Part shown: positions 16,621-24,727 of the stretch, piece by piece
Layout of the letters: each line of letters begins with the position of its first letter
How positions within the stretch are numbered: position 1 is the first letter of the stretch
Source of the DNA: Ferruginibacter sp.
Lineage (GTDB): Bacteria; Bacteroidota; Bacteroidia; Chitinophagales; Chitinophagaceae
Reading direction: 5' to 3'
DNA length: 64,000 nt
Assembly: GCA_013141115.1 (NCBI GenBank)
Contig: JABFRP010000002.1
Span: forward strand, 372,001 to 436,000
Position numbers and translations under genes: made by a program
The notes under the pieces: model-generated
The model's input: only the letters and a program-made list of their open reading frames with translations
Told to the model about the DNA's origin: nothing
Databases searched by the model: none

Positions 16621-17154
16621 TTATTGCGCCTTAGCATACCACTCTTCTTCCAGCATACTCATTTCTACCAAACTCCACCACTGGCCTTTAAACAATAAGC
16701 AATCTCTGTTGGTGCCTTCAATTACCAGTCCTGCTTTTTGGTAGCAGCGTATGGCGGCGGCATTAAAATCGTACACTCCCAGGCAAATGCGGTGCAATTT
16801 CAATTCTTCAAAACCAATCTTCAACACTGCTTTTATCATCTGGCAACAATAGCCCTGGCCTTGGGCGGCGGGGTCAACCAATACACGGCTTATGCGGCCG
16901 GCTTTATTTTTTTTACTGATACCACCTAAAGAAATATGGCCCACCACTTTGCCAGTTGCAGTTTCAATGGCTTTGTACACAAAAGCTTCGGAATTGCTGA
17001 TGTCGTTTACATCCTCCAGGTACCAGCTTAAACTTTGCTGCGTAAGCGGAAAACTAAACAATGCCCCCGACCAGTTCATCAATGCTTCTTCATCCGGTAT
17101 CCATGCTATTAACTGATCAAAGTCGCTGCTGGCAAAATGCTGTAATTGTATCAT
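16621..17154 (-). CDS. GNAT-family N-acetyltransferase (RimJ/RimL-like)
   Basis: 177 residues covering one GNAT fold. The acetyl-CoA-binding part reads ISRVLVDPAAQGQGYCCQMIK, with the Q/R-x-x-G-x-G/A pattern partly kept, followed by LKLHRICLGVYDFNAAAIRCYQKAGL, a stretch typical of RimJ-type acetyltransferases. The substrate (protein N-terminus, antibiotic or metabolite) cannot be told. Single gene. Confidence 0.88.
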   Translation of the reverse strand: MIQLQHFASSDFDQLIAWIPDEEALMNWSGALFSFPLTQQSLSWYLEDVNDISNSEAFVYKAIETATGKVVGHISLGGISKKNKAGRISRVLVDPAAQGQGYCCQMIKAVLKIGFEELKLHRICLGVYDFNAAAIRCYQKAGLVIEGTNRDCLLFKGQWWSLVEMSMLEEEWYAKAQ

Positions 17155-17221
17155 ATTTTTTATTGGGCGCTAAGGTATAACTATTACCTGCATAATTAAG
17201 CTGCCGCAATAAGCACAAAAA

Positions 17222-17247
17222 AAGAGAAGACCTTGCAGTCTTCTCTT
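17222..17247 (-). terminator. Rho-independent terminator of the small outer-membrane protein gene
   Basis: AAGAGAAGAC, 6-nt loop, GTCTTCTCTT: 10 perfect pairs. On the minus strand it is followed by a run of seven T. It lies 56 bases past the stop of the gene at 17303-17767. Confidence 0.85.
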
Positions 17248-17302
17248 CGCTTATTGTTTCAGCATCCGGAGCATTAAATGAGCACCCGAATTATTTTATG
17301 GT

Positions 17303-17767
17303 TTAAAAAGTATACCTGATTCCAAAGCCACCCCAGTTGCCGGTGAACCCACGGCCGGTACCAAATTCAAAAGAAGGTTGCCAATCTATTGAAAGATTAA
17401 GTGGAGCATTATTTACTTTATAATCCAATCCCAAAACGCCATCAATACCAACAAAACTTCCATCACCATACTTGGTATTATAAAAGCCCACATGTGCGCC
17501 TGGTCCGATATACCATTTCAATCCCGGGGCTCCACTAATATCGTAATGCAGCTCGTACAAGCCTGTAATGCGGGCACCACGGCTCCAGAAAAACCCAATA
17601 CCTTCTAAAGCGGCTTTATCATTTACAAAATGTTTAATGGTAATACCAGCTCCATCAAAAAGTTTTACACCAAGGGCTGTTTTATATTCTCTGCCCATGC
17701 TTTGTGCAGTAGCGGTGGAGTATAAAATGATCATACTGATGACACTTAAAATAATTTGTTTTTTCAT
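17303..17767 (-). CDS. Small outer-membrane beta-barrel-like protein
   Basis: 154 residues with a signal peptide (MKKQIILSVISMIILYSTATAQ). The mature part has alternating hydrophobic strands rich in Gly and aromatics and ends in a terminal Phe (GGFGIRYTF), the usual signal for outer-membrane barrel insertion. Its size suits an eight-stranded barrel. No specific function can be assigned. Confidence 0.72.
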   Translation of the reverse strand: MKKQIILSVISMIILYSTATAQSMGREYKTALGVKLFDGAGITIKHFVNDKAALEGIGFFWSRGARITGLYELHYDISGAPGLKWYIGPGAHVGFYNTKYGDGSFVGIDGVLGLDYKVNNAPLNLSIDWQPSFEFGTGRGFTGNWGGFGIRYTF

Positions 17768-17947
17768 ACTGCTGTTGTAGTAGTTTAGTTAAGAAATTTT
17801 TTGTTAGGGATACTGCTTATTGCGATATTAATTGGCCAATAAATATTTGCATTGTGTACAAGCCGTAAACAATAACTGTACCAATATTTTTTTGCAGTAA
17901 ATTTTATTTTTATATAAAACTGTGGATAATAATATACAGTAAAGCAA

Positions 17948-19273
17948 TTATTTTAATAAGCTGTATACATCTTTATAATATCTTATTTTATCAGCCTTGT
18001 CAATTTCGGCAAGGCTGTAAATGACGATTACCGGAACCGGAGTTAATAAATCAATAGGGATTGGCTTTTGCTCCTTGTAACAGGCTTTTAAAAAATTGAT
18101 ATCTAAACGGTTGCTGAGTAATAAATTGCCCAGCTCTATTGGCTCCTCTACCCTTATGCAACCGTGGCTGTAATACCTGTAGCCGGAAAGAAATGCCGTT
18201 TTATTATTGGTATCGTGCAGGTAAACACTATAAGGATCGGTTACATTAAACTTGATAACGCCTAAAGAATTATCGCAGCCGGTGGATTGGCGCAAACGGT
18301 AAGGAAAATAATTGCGGCTGATAGCCTTCCAGTTTACAGCATAATGATTGATCACTTTGCCATTGCCATCCACTAACTGCATGTTCATATCATCAATAAC
18401 AGCAGGGTGGCGCTTAATTTTTGGCAGCAACTCGTTTAACGCAATGCTGGTGGGTACATTCCAGTAAGGGTACAAAATAACCTGGTTGCAATAGGCTGCA
18501 AACCTTGGTGTTTTGGTAGATGGTTTGCCTACTACTACTTTCATTTGTAGTTTAATACTATCTTTTTGGTAATACCTTAATGTAGCCGATGCAATATTTA
18601 CTACAATACATTGATCAAATTTAAAGTGATGTATCCAGCGGAAATAATTTAATGTGGCTGTTAATTGTTTTATGGGCAAGGTCGCTTTTTTTTGCAATTG
18701 TGTTTTTAATTCTTGTTTTAATAGAGTGTATACTTTTTCTGCAGGCTCCAGCAAAAGTATAAACTGTGTAAGTGCATTGCCGGATTTGGCGGCTGCAATA
18801 TTTTTTAGCAAATACTCATTATCAGCATCGGTATATTTACAGGATACTTCATCATAATTTATCCAGCTGCTGATATTTTTTCCCTGGTAAATATCTTTAC
18901 ATAAAGCAATGGCAGCATCGGTAAATATTTTATCATTATTCATTGCTGTTGTACTGTCTTCTAAGGCAAATTTTGCTGCCGATGCTGCAACAATTTCATT
19001 GTAATGGTACTTTTCTTTATCTAGCCCGATATTTATACAACTATCGATAGCCGTTTTTAAAGATTGCGGTAATGTGGCCGAACCGGTATCTGCAGTAAAC
19101 CAAAATAGCTGCTGATTATTTTGCTGGTAAAATTTTGCGGCAAGTAAGGGGTAAATCAATTTTTCAGTTGACGGCACTATTGGAATCTGATAGCCGGATA
19201 CAACTACTTTTTGCGAAAAAGAAATTTTCGCTACCCATAAAAAAACTAATGCAACGATAATTTTTTTGCTCAT
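17948..19273 (-). CDS. L,D-transpeptidase (YkuD family, YcbB-like)
   Basis: 441 residues with a signal peptide (ends near FSQK). The catalytic motif is YSHGCIRVEEP with C372; upstream, VVVGKPSTKTPRF and NVPTSIALNELLPKI are typical of the YcbB-type L,D-transpeptidase domain. It should form 3-3 cross-links or attach proteins to peptidoglycan in the periplasm. It lies 8 bases downstream of a lipoprotein gene and probably shares its transcript. Confidence 0.9.
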   Translation of the reverse strand: MSKKIIVALVFLWVAKISFSQKVVVSGYQIPIVPSTEKLIYPLLAAKFYQQNNQQLFWFTADTGSATLPQSLKTAIDSCINIGLDKEKYHYNEIVAASAAKFALEDSTTAMNNDKIFTDAAIALCKDIYQGKNISSWINYDEVSCKYTDADNEYLLKNIAAAKSGNALTQFILLLEPAEKVYTLLKQELKTQLQKKATLPIKQLTATLNYFRWIHHFKFDQCIVVNIASATLRYYQKDSIKLQMKVVVGKPSTKTPRFAAYCNQVILYPYWNVPTSIALNELLPKIKRHPAVIDDMNMQLVDGNGKVINHYAVNWKAISRNYFPYRLRQSTGCDNSLGVIKFNVTDPYSVYLHDTNNKTAFLSGYRYYSHGCIRVEEPIELGNLLLSNRLDINFLKACYKEQKPIPIDLLTPVPVIVIYSLAEIDKADKIRYYKDVYSLLK

Positions 19274-19281
19274 TACAGCAT

Positions 19282-19935
19282 TTATTTTATCCCGCCTGGT
19301 TGATTGGTAAGCACATTCTTCTTAATCATATTATCTACTACTTTTTTTCCATACTCATGTGCTAATATTTCGGAAGAAGCCGGATCAAAAGATTGTGTTT
19401 GTGAAGAGTACAATAATTCTTTAGTGCTTAGATCGTAAAAATTACTTTCCCAAAAATATCTGTTACTGGTTTCATAATAACCGGGAGTGTAAATACGATC
19501 GTAAATAGTGGTGTAATATCCCCAGAACCTGTTGTAGCGGCTGGCATAAGGGGTATAGATCATTTTACCGGGTACATATTGCCTTTCTTTTTCTTTATCC
19601 AGCAATACAATCGTTATTACTGCATCTACATTACTGTTTTTTAATTTTTCCAGCACTGCGGTTTCATCCATATTACTAAATGCTTTGGGGCCATATTCTT
19701 CATAAGCAGATACTGCATTCTGGCCCAGGTCTTTCAGATCCTGTATCATATGCTGCTCCATTTTTTCCCTGATGGTTCTGTTAGATTCTTTTATTAATGC
19801 TACTACCATTATCTTATTAAATTTTTTGGCGGTGGTATTACCGGCTGTCCATGATGAAGTGATCTTTGAACTGGAGCAACCCATCAATAAAAACAGTACC
19901 ATGGTTGCAGTTGCGGCTATTAAAATATTTTTCAT
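19282..19935 (-). CDS. Lipoprotein, DUF4136-like
   Basis: About 217 residues starting MKNILIAATATMVLFLLMGC, with lipobox LLMGC. I prefer this ATG (19935) over the upstream one at 19989, which would put 18 residues before the signal peptide and lies inside a hairpin. The mature part begins SSSKITSSWTAGN and has a Tyr- and Arg-rich middle. It resembles DUF4136-type lipoproteins by general layout only. Transcribed with the L,D-transpeptidase gene. Confidence 0.72.
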   Translation of the reverse strand: MKNILIAATATMVLFLLMGCSSSKITSSWTAGNTTAKKFNKIMVVALIKESNRTIREKMEQHMIQDLKDLGQNAVSAYEEYGPKAFSNMDETAVLEKLKNSNVDAVITIVLLDKEKERQYVPGKMIYTPYASRYNRFWGYYTTIYDRIYTPGYYETSNRYFWESNFYDLSTKELLYSSQTQSFDPASSEILAHEYGKKVVDNMIKKNVLTNQPGGIK

Positions 19936-19970
19936 AACTGGTAGTTTTATATTTAAAAAATATAAACGTT

Positions 19971-20007
19971 TAAATATCCCTGCCGCCATTTGCGGCAGGG
20001 ATATTTA
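19971..20007. repeat. Perfect 16-bp stem hairpin
   Basis: TAAATATCCCTGCCGC, loop CATTT, GCGGCAGGGATATTTA. There is no T-run directly after it on either strand, so it is not a standard terminator. It lies 36 bases upstream of the lipoprotein start and may be a leader structure or a dispersed palindrome. Confidence 0.75.
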
Positions 20008-20008
20008 A

Positions 20009-20143
20009 GCAGTATATTACCCTGCTTATATAGCGGCTATTGGTATAGCCGGAGTTTTCCTGATTTCTTCAGCCCTGGGAAGCATTGCATACCAAATGTA
20101 TTTATACAATACTGGCAATACAAGAATGCCAGTCATCAAATAA
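20009..20143 (+). pseudogene. Possible remnant of a small membrane protein C-terminus
   Basis: An open frame of 44 codons between stops, without a start codon, reads AYIAAIGIAGVFLISSALG and then a polar tail ending at TAA 20141-20143. The hydrophobic run would make one membrane helix. It may be a gene fragment next to other rearranged DNA, or chance. The rest of the gap (20144-20232) shows nothing I recognise. Confidence 0.25.
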
Positions 20144-20232
20144 GATGAAGTTCATCAGCGGAGTAAAATAATACAGGGGAAATGGTTGCTGCAAAAAAAT
20201 AAAATAGTTGAAGCTGAGATTGCATTATTTCT

Positions 20233-20382
20233 GTAAAAAGAAAAATCCTTCATGCTCGGAAGGATATACACAAAGGATTTTTCTTTTTTTATGCGGAGAC
20301 GAAGGGATTCGTCCCGATACATCGGGATGATAGAGTTTCCCCTATACACAGTTTCTCCCGATGTATCGGGACTCATTCAACT
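20233..20382 (-). pseudogene. Degenerate copy A: GIY-YIG 5' end plus tRNA-Ser carrying two palindromes
   Basis: Parallels 20592-20725. It contains the GIY-YIG start region (FVYIL.SMKDFSFY) and a tRNA-Ser lookalike. Read on the minus strand, two tRNA segments are replaced by 16-bp palindromes: TCCCGATACATCGGGA in place of the 5' anticodon arm (20356-20371) and TCCCGATGTATCGGGA in place of the first strand of the T arm (20312-20327). The two palindromes are reverse complements of each other. The tRNA cannot be functional. No full GIY-YIG frame remains in this copy. Confidence 0.85.
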
Positions 20383-20651
20383 ACACGAATAACTTTCCAG
20401 TTTTTTATTAAACTCTGGATATAAATTTTACTCTTCATGTTCTTTATCGCCTTTTCTCTTTGCAAAGCATCAGTTCTGCTTTCATACATTTCAAAATAAA
20501 CCAATCGCCAAGGCATTTTGGATGCTGTATACTTACTCATTCCATCATTGTGTTTACTAATCCGGTAATCCAAATCATTGCTCTGGCCTATATAAAAAGA
20601 AAAATCCTTCATGCTCTGAAGGATGTACACAAAGAATTTTTCTTTTTTCAT
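20373..20651 (-). CDS. GIY-YIG nuclease domain protein
   Basis: 92 residues, the size of the single-domain UPF0213/YhbQ-like group. The motif is F-V-Y-I-L ... F-Y-I-G, followed by DYRISKHNDGMSKYT, WRLVYFEMYES and ALQREKAIKNM, all typical. These proteins are thought to act on DNA but most are uncharacterised. The gene begins 2 bases after the tRNA-Ser gene on the same strand, and its last codons (VIRVVE) lie in tRNA-like sequence of degenerate copy A, so its C-terminus may have been altered by that rearrangement. Confidence 0.85.
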   Translation of the reverse strand: MKKEKFFVYILQSMKDFSFYIGQSNDLDYRISKHNDGMSKYTASKMPWRLVYFEMYESRTDALQREKAIKNMKSKIYIQSLIKNWKVIRVVE

Positions 20652-20652
20652 G

Positions 20653-20739
20653 CGGAGACGAAGGGATTCGAACCCTTGATAGAGTTTCCCCTATACACAC
20701 TTTCCAGGCGTGCTCCTTCAACCACTCGGACACGTCTCC
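20653..20739 (-). tRNA. tRNA-Ser (anticodon GGA)
   Basis: Acceptor arms GGAGACG / CGTCTCC, discriminator G, anticodon arm CACGC-CTGGAAA-GTGTG with GGA at the centre, a long variable arm (ATAGGGGAAACTCTAT) as in class II serine tRNAs, and T arm AGGGTTCGAATCCCT. CCA is not encoded. Two damaged copies flank it. Confidence 0.96.
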
Positions 20740-20765
20740 AGTTTTTATTTTTAAGACTTTCGCAT

Positions 20766-20829
20766 TTACACACTTTCTCCCGATTCATCGGGACTCCTTC
20801 AATCCCGATGAATCGGGAACACGTCTCCA
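20766..20829 (-). pseudogene. Degenerate copy B: tRNA-Ser 5' half carrying two palindromes
   Basis: On the minus strand it reads GGAGACGTGT, a 16-bp palindrome (20803-20818) in place of the D-arm segment CCGAGTGG, then TTGAAGGAG, a second palindrome (20778-20793) in place of the anticodon-arm segment, then GAAAGTGTGTA. The palindromes are TCCCGATTCATCGGGA and TCCCGATGAATCGGGA, reverse complements of each other. The 3' half of the tRNA is absent. Confidence 0.85.
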
Positions 20830-20864
20830 TTTTTTAAAGGATGGCAAAAATACAGTATCAGGCT

Positions 20865-21632
20865 TTATAAGCCGAATATTTTTTCGGCATTGGCTGTTGT
20901 TATTGCAGCTACCTCTTCGGCAGGTACATTTTTTATTTGCGCCAGTTTTTCTACCACATACTTTAAATAACTGCTTTCGTTTCTTTTTCCCCGGTAAGGC
21001 ACTGGCGTTAAATAGGGGGCATCGGTTTCTATAACCAGGTGCTGCAGATCAACCTTTGCTATTGCTTCTGCCAGTCCGCTATTTTTATACGTTAGCACAC
21101 CGCCGATGCCTAAATAAAATCCCAGATCGGTAATTGCTACCGCATCTTCATAAGTGCCGCTAAAGCAATGAAAAATACCATTAACCCCCCGGGATGCATA
21201 TTCTTTTACTACCGCAATGGTTTCTGCCATGGCATTACGGGTATGAATAACAATGGGCAGCTTGTACTGCAACGACCATTCTATTTGCATTCTGAAAGTT
21301 TGATATTGCTGTGTAGTAAAGGTTTTATCCCAATAAAAATCAAGGCCGATCTCTCCCACTGCGGCAAATTTTCTTTTGGCCAACCAGTCTTCCACAATTT
21401 GTAATTCGCTTATATAATTGTCTTTTACATAACAAGGGTGCAGGCCCATCATGGCAATGCATTTGCCGGGATATTTTTCTTCCAGCATAATCATTTGCTT
21501 ATGTGCAGTACTATCTATTGCAGGCAAATAAAATTTATTTACGCCTTCATTTTCCGCTCTTGTTATTACTTCATCAATATCGGTTGTAAATTCTTCGGCA
21601 TAAAGATGAGTGTGTGTATCTGTTAAAATCAT
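20865..21632 (-). CDS. tatD: TatD-family metal-dependent hydrolase (DNase)
   Basis: 255 residues, normal length. Metal ligands appear in order: DTHTHL at the start, GEIGLDFYWD, IVIHTRNA, GIFHCFSG and ETDAPYLTP at residues ~203-211. TatD proteins are TIM-barrel 3'-5' exonucleases or D-aminoacyl-tRNA-type hydrolases linked to DNA repair and quality control. It stands alone downstream of nothing on its strand. Confidence 0.93.
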   Translation of the reverse strand: MILTDTHTHLYAEEFTTDIDEVITRAENEGVNKFYLPAIDSTAHKQMIMLEEKYPGKCIAMMGLHPCYVKDNYISELQIVEDWLAKRKFAAVGEIGLDFYWDKTFTTQQYQTFRMQIEWSLQYKLPIVIHTRNAMAETIAVVKEYASRGVNGIFHCFSGTYEDAVAITDLGFYLGIGGVLTYKNSGLAEAIAKVDLQHLVIETDAPYLTPVPYRGKRNESSYLKYVVEKLAQIKNVPAEEVAAITTANAEKIFGL

Positions 21633-21750
21633 TTTATTATTTGAAATGCAAAAATCATTAAAAAAAATTTAACAAGGCTTTAAACTCTGTTGTACAGCCA
21701 CAGTCATAACCGGGTATTTAATATTCACCTTTATTTAAAAAATTATTTTT

Positions 21751-22653
21751 ATGAAAACAACGATTAAACTTAGCTCATGGCTCACCGCCTTTGCTGTTAT
21801 TGGAGCCCTTACATTTACCAGCTGTAAAAAAGAAAGCAGCATAAACAATTCAACACAGGACACACCTGCGGAGGTAGCTGCAACAATGGCCACAACATCC
21901 GAAGATGCGGCAACCGAAGCACAATTTGATGATGTATTTAACATCACCGCCAGCATTACTTCCGAAGATGCCGGAGAAGAATTAGGCATGGGTGCTAATG
22001 TTTCCGGGTTGGAAGAATTAGGCATCAGACCCACTCCTAACAGAGTACGTTGCTACACTGTTACAGTAGTGCCAAGTCAACCAGGTTTATTTCCTAAAAC
22101 GGTTACTATCGATTTTGGTAATGGTTGCTTAGGCCGCGATGGCAAATACCGTAAAGGAAAAATTGTAACCATTTTCACCAACCGTATGCTGGTGCCCGGC
22201 GCTAAAATAAGTACCACATTTGTGGGTTATCATGTAGACAGCTTTCATATTGAAGGCACTCATATTACCGAAAACACAAGTACTTCTAATATGCAGGGTT
22301 TAAAAGTTAGTGTTATTGATGGCAAGATCACCAATACCATCTCTGCTAAATGGCGCAAATGGAACAGCGTTAAATATATATTACAAACAGAAGGCAATGG
22401 CACCGTTAATTTTCCTTTAGATGATGTATATAAAATTACAGGTGCAGCAACAGGTGCTAACTCCGTTGGCCATACTTGGTCGTCAACCATTGTTGAGCCA
22501 TTGATTAAAAAATTCACTTGCCGTTGGATTGTAAAAGGCACGGTACGATTGGTTAGAAATGGCCGGGAAGCCTTACTGGACTACGGAAACGGCAACTGTG
22601 ACAACCTTGCTATCATCTACATAAACGGGGTTGCACATACAATTACTTTATAA
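21751..22653 (+). CDS. Lipoprotein, paralogue 1 of a three-member family
   Basis: 300 residues. Signal peptide and lipobox FTSCKKES. Shared features with the genes at 23658 and 24728: an acidic leader with EDAxxE, a core beginning FPKTVTIDFGNGC, then a basic KGKI.IF segment, and a C-terminal DYGNGNCDNLAIIYINGVAHTITL. This copy is the most diverged. The repeated (I/L)DFGxGxC motif suggests a duplicated beta domain within the protein, perhaps disulfide-bonded. Function unknown; surface lipoprotein expected. Confidence 0.8.
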   Translation: MKTTIKLSSWLTAFAVIGALTFTSCKKESSINNSTQDTPAEVAATMATTSEDAATEAQFDDVFNITASITSEDAGEELGMGANVSGLEELGIRPTPNRVRCYTVTVVPSQPGLFPKTVTIDFGNGCLGRDGKYRKGKIVTIFTNRMLVPGAKISTTFVGYHVDSFHIEGTHITENTSTSNMQGLKVSVIDGKITNTISAKWRKWNSVKYILQTEGNGTVNFPLDDVYKITGAATGANSVGHTWSSTIVEPLIKKFTCRWIVKGTVRLVRNGREALLDYGNGNCDNLAIIYINGVAHTITL

Positions 22654-22729
22654 TTTGAAAAAAAATATTGCTTTTTTGAAAACAAGGTTGTACATTTATC
22701 CTAGTTTTCATAGGGTACGGATTAAAAAC

Positions 22730-22753
22730 GGGCCAGGGTTTCTACCCAGGCCC
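22730..22753 (+). terminator. Rho-independent terminator after lipoprotein 1
   Basis: GGGCCAGGGT, TTCT loop, ACCCAGGCCC, with an A-A mismatch in the stem, then AATTTTTTTT. It also separates lipoprotein 1 from the convergent deacetylase gene. Confidence 0.85.
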
Positions 22754-22795
22754 AATTTTTTTTAAGCGTATTACCACTAAGTACAAGCACCTTTA

Positions 22796-23491
22796 TTATA
22801 TATCTTCCCCAGTATTTTCCTCAATTTTTTTAAACGTAAAGCCTTTTGCAGTAAAATATTCCAGCAGTTTTGGCAGCGCATAACTCATTCTTTCATTTGC
22901 TTTTTCGCTATCATGAAAAACTATGATACAGCCGGGATAAACATTGTTTTTTACCTGCTGAAAACATTTCTGTGGCGCCAATGTTGCTATCCAGTCGCCA
23001 GCCAAAACAGACCACATTATAGTTTGCAGTTTGGGTTGGGTGCTTTGCAGTTTGCGGAGTTGCGAATTTTTAATTCTGCCATAAGGCGGACGAAATAAAG
23101 TGCTATCAATACATTTTCCTGCTTCGCTAATATCTTCTATATACTTTTCATCTTCCGTTTTCCAGCCGTTGATATGATGCATGGTATGGTTGCCTGTGGC
23201 ATGTCCTGCTTCGATAACGGCCTTATATGTTTCCGGAAACTTCTTCACGTTATCGCCTATACAGAAAAAGGTTGCTTTGGCATTGTACTTCTGCAATTCG
23301 TTTAAAACAAAGGGTGTAATGGTAGGATGTGGCCCATCATCAAAGCTCAGGTAAATTACTTTCTCCCGGGTTTTTATATCCCACACGCAGCCTGTAAAAA
23401 GTTTACGTAACCACCAGGGTGTGGTTACAAAGAATAGATCTTTTTTAAAAAACTTTGCTTTGGATTCTCTCCAAAAATGTGGGGCTATCAT
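22796..23491 (-). CDS. Polysaccharide deacetylase (NodB domain, CE4)
   Basis: 231 residues. The NodB motifs are present: SFDDGPHP (catalytic and metal Asp), GNHTMHH (metal His pair) and RPPYGR. It has a short basic N-terminus with no clear signal peptide. CE4 enzymes remove acetyl groups from chitin oligomers, peptidoglycan or other glycans; the target cannot be told. It sits convergent to lipoprotein 1 and divergent from lipoprotein 2. Confidence 0.9.
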   Translation of the reverse strand: MIAPHFWRESKAKFFKKDLFFVTTPWWLRKLFTGCVWDIKTREKVIYLSFDDGPHPTITPFVLNELQKYNAKATFFCIGDNVKKFPETYKAVIEAGHATGNHTMHHINGWKTEDEKYIEDISEAGKCIDSTLFRPPYGRIKNSQLRKLQSTQPKLQTIMWSVLAGDWIATLAPQKCFQQVKNNVYPGCIIVFHDSEKANERMSYALPKLLEYFTAKGFTFKKIEENTGEDI

Positions 23492-23657
23492 ATTTATAAA
23501 ATATCAAATTTACAATCTAAAAAATAGAAAATTAAAGGTATTTCTTTGCTGAAACAAAGTACCGCACAATATTATGTAACGGCTGTCGTTACCAATATAG
23601 CAAAGCCAGTTAAGATCCGTATAATCCAATTGCTACCGTTGTGGCTTTACTTAAAAA

Positions 23658-24524
23658 ATGCCTATGAAACCAAATAGACTTTACACTGCATTGGTAATTA
23701 TTACTTTTGCCAGCTGCTTAATTTCCTGCAAAAAAGAAAGTACAGCAGCGGTAACAGATGATACTGATTACGAAACGACTTTTGAATTGAGCAGCAATCA
23801 GGCTATAGCCGATAATTTAACCGAAGATGCCAACAACGTATTTATGGAAGCGGCTTCGGATAAAAATTTACTGGGTAGCAACTTTGCCAACCAACCAGTT
23901 GAAACCAGCAATATTTTAGCCTGTGCTACTGTTACAGTAACGCCTGCATCAGGTTTTCCTAAAACTATTATCATCGACTTTGGTGCCGGTAATTGCACTT
24001 CGCCAAACGGCATCATACGTAGGGGCAAAATCAATATTGTACTTTCCGATTCTGTTAGAAAAAACGGAAGCAAGGCTGTAATGACGTTTGTTAACTATTA
24101 TGCCAACAACTTTAAAAAAGAAGGCACTGTAACCTGGACGAATACCAGCATACCAAGTACCCGTAGCTGGCAGCGAAAAGTAGAGAATGGCAAAGTAGTT
24201 GCACCCGATGGAAGATACTGGATGCACAGTGGCACAAGAGATGTGGTACAAATTGCCGGCGCCAATACTCCCAACACTTTACTGGATGATAATTTTTTAA
24301 TTACCGGAAATCATAAGGTTACCAATGCTGCAGGTAAAACAAGAGATTGTTTTATTACCGAGGCGCTGCAAAAGAAAACCATTTGCGATAATATTGGTAC
24401 AGGCAAATTAAAAGTACAAGGCGACAACCATAATGCAGTTATTGATTTTGGAAATGGCGATTGTGATAGATTAGCCACCATCTCTATTGACGGGCAAGCA
24501 CCCCGAACAATAGTATTAAGATAA
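23658..24524 (+). CDS. Lipoprotein, paralogue 2
   Basis: 288 residues; lipobox LISCKKES. Start could be ATG 23658 or 23664 (MKPNRLYTAL); the second gives a more standard signal peptide. It aligns over its whole length with the gene at 24728: SSNQAIADNLTEDA, FPKTIIIDFG, RRGKINIVLSDSVR, FKKEGTVTWTNTS, VTNAAGKTR and a C-terminal ISIDGQAPRTIVLR. Function unknown. Confidence 0.82.
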   Translation: MPMKPNRLYTALVIITFASCLISCKKESTAAVTDDTDYETTFELSSNQAIADNLTEDANNVFMEAASDKNLLGSNFANQPVETSNILACATVTVTPASGFPKTIIIDFGAGNCTSPNGIIRRGKINIVLSDSVRKNGSKAVMTFVNYYANNFKKEGTVTWTNTSIPSTRSWQRKVENGKVVAPDGRYWMHSGTRDVVQIAGANTPNTLLDDNFLITGNHKVTNAAGKTRDCFITEALQKKTICDNIGTGKLKVQGDNHNAVIDFGNGDCDRLATISIDGQAPRTIVLR

Positions 24525-24554
24525 TTAAAGACTGTTTGATGATTGATATTTCAT

Positions 24555-24586
24555 AACCGTTCCTGCATAAAAGCGGGAGCGGTTTT
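24555..24586 (+). terminator. Terminator after lipoprotein 2
   Basis: AACCGTTCCTGC / GCGGGAGCGGTT stem with mismatches, followed by TTTGAATTTT. Moderate strength. Confidence 0.65.
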
Positions 24587-24727
24587 TGAATTTTACACCC
24601 ATTAATTTTGTCTCCACTGTAATTTTTTAACCCGGATAAAAATATTTTTAAAGATAAATTTTCTACCGGTTAAACTTTTTTTTCCGGCACCAGTCTGACA
24701 ATCCTAAACAAAACCTTAATTATTTTT

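Noticed and set aside
20648..20830. Minus-strand open frame of 60 codons with RVRVVEGARLESVYRG
   Set aside because: It is the translation of the tRNA-Ser gene and its damaged copy, a well-known false ORF.
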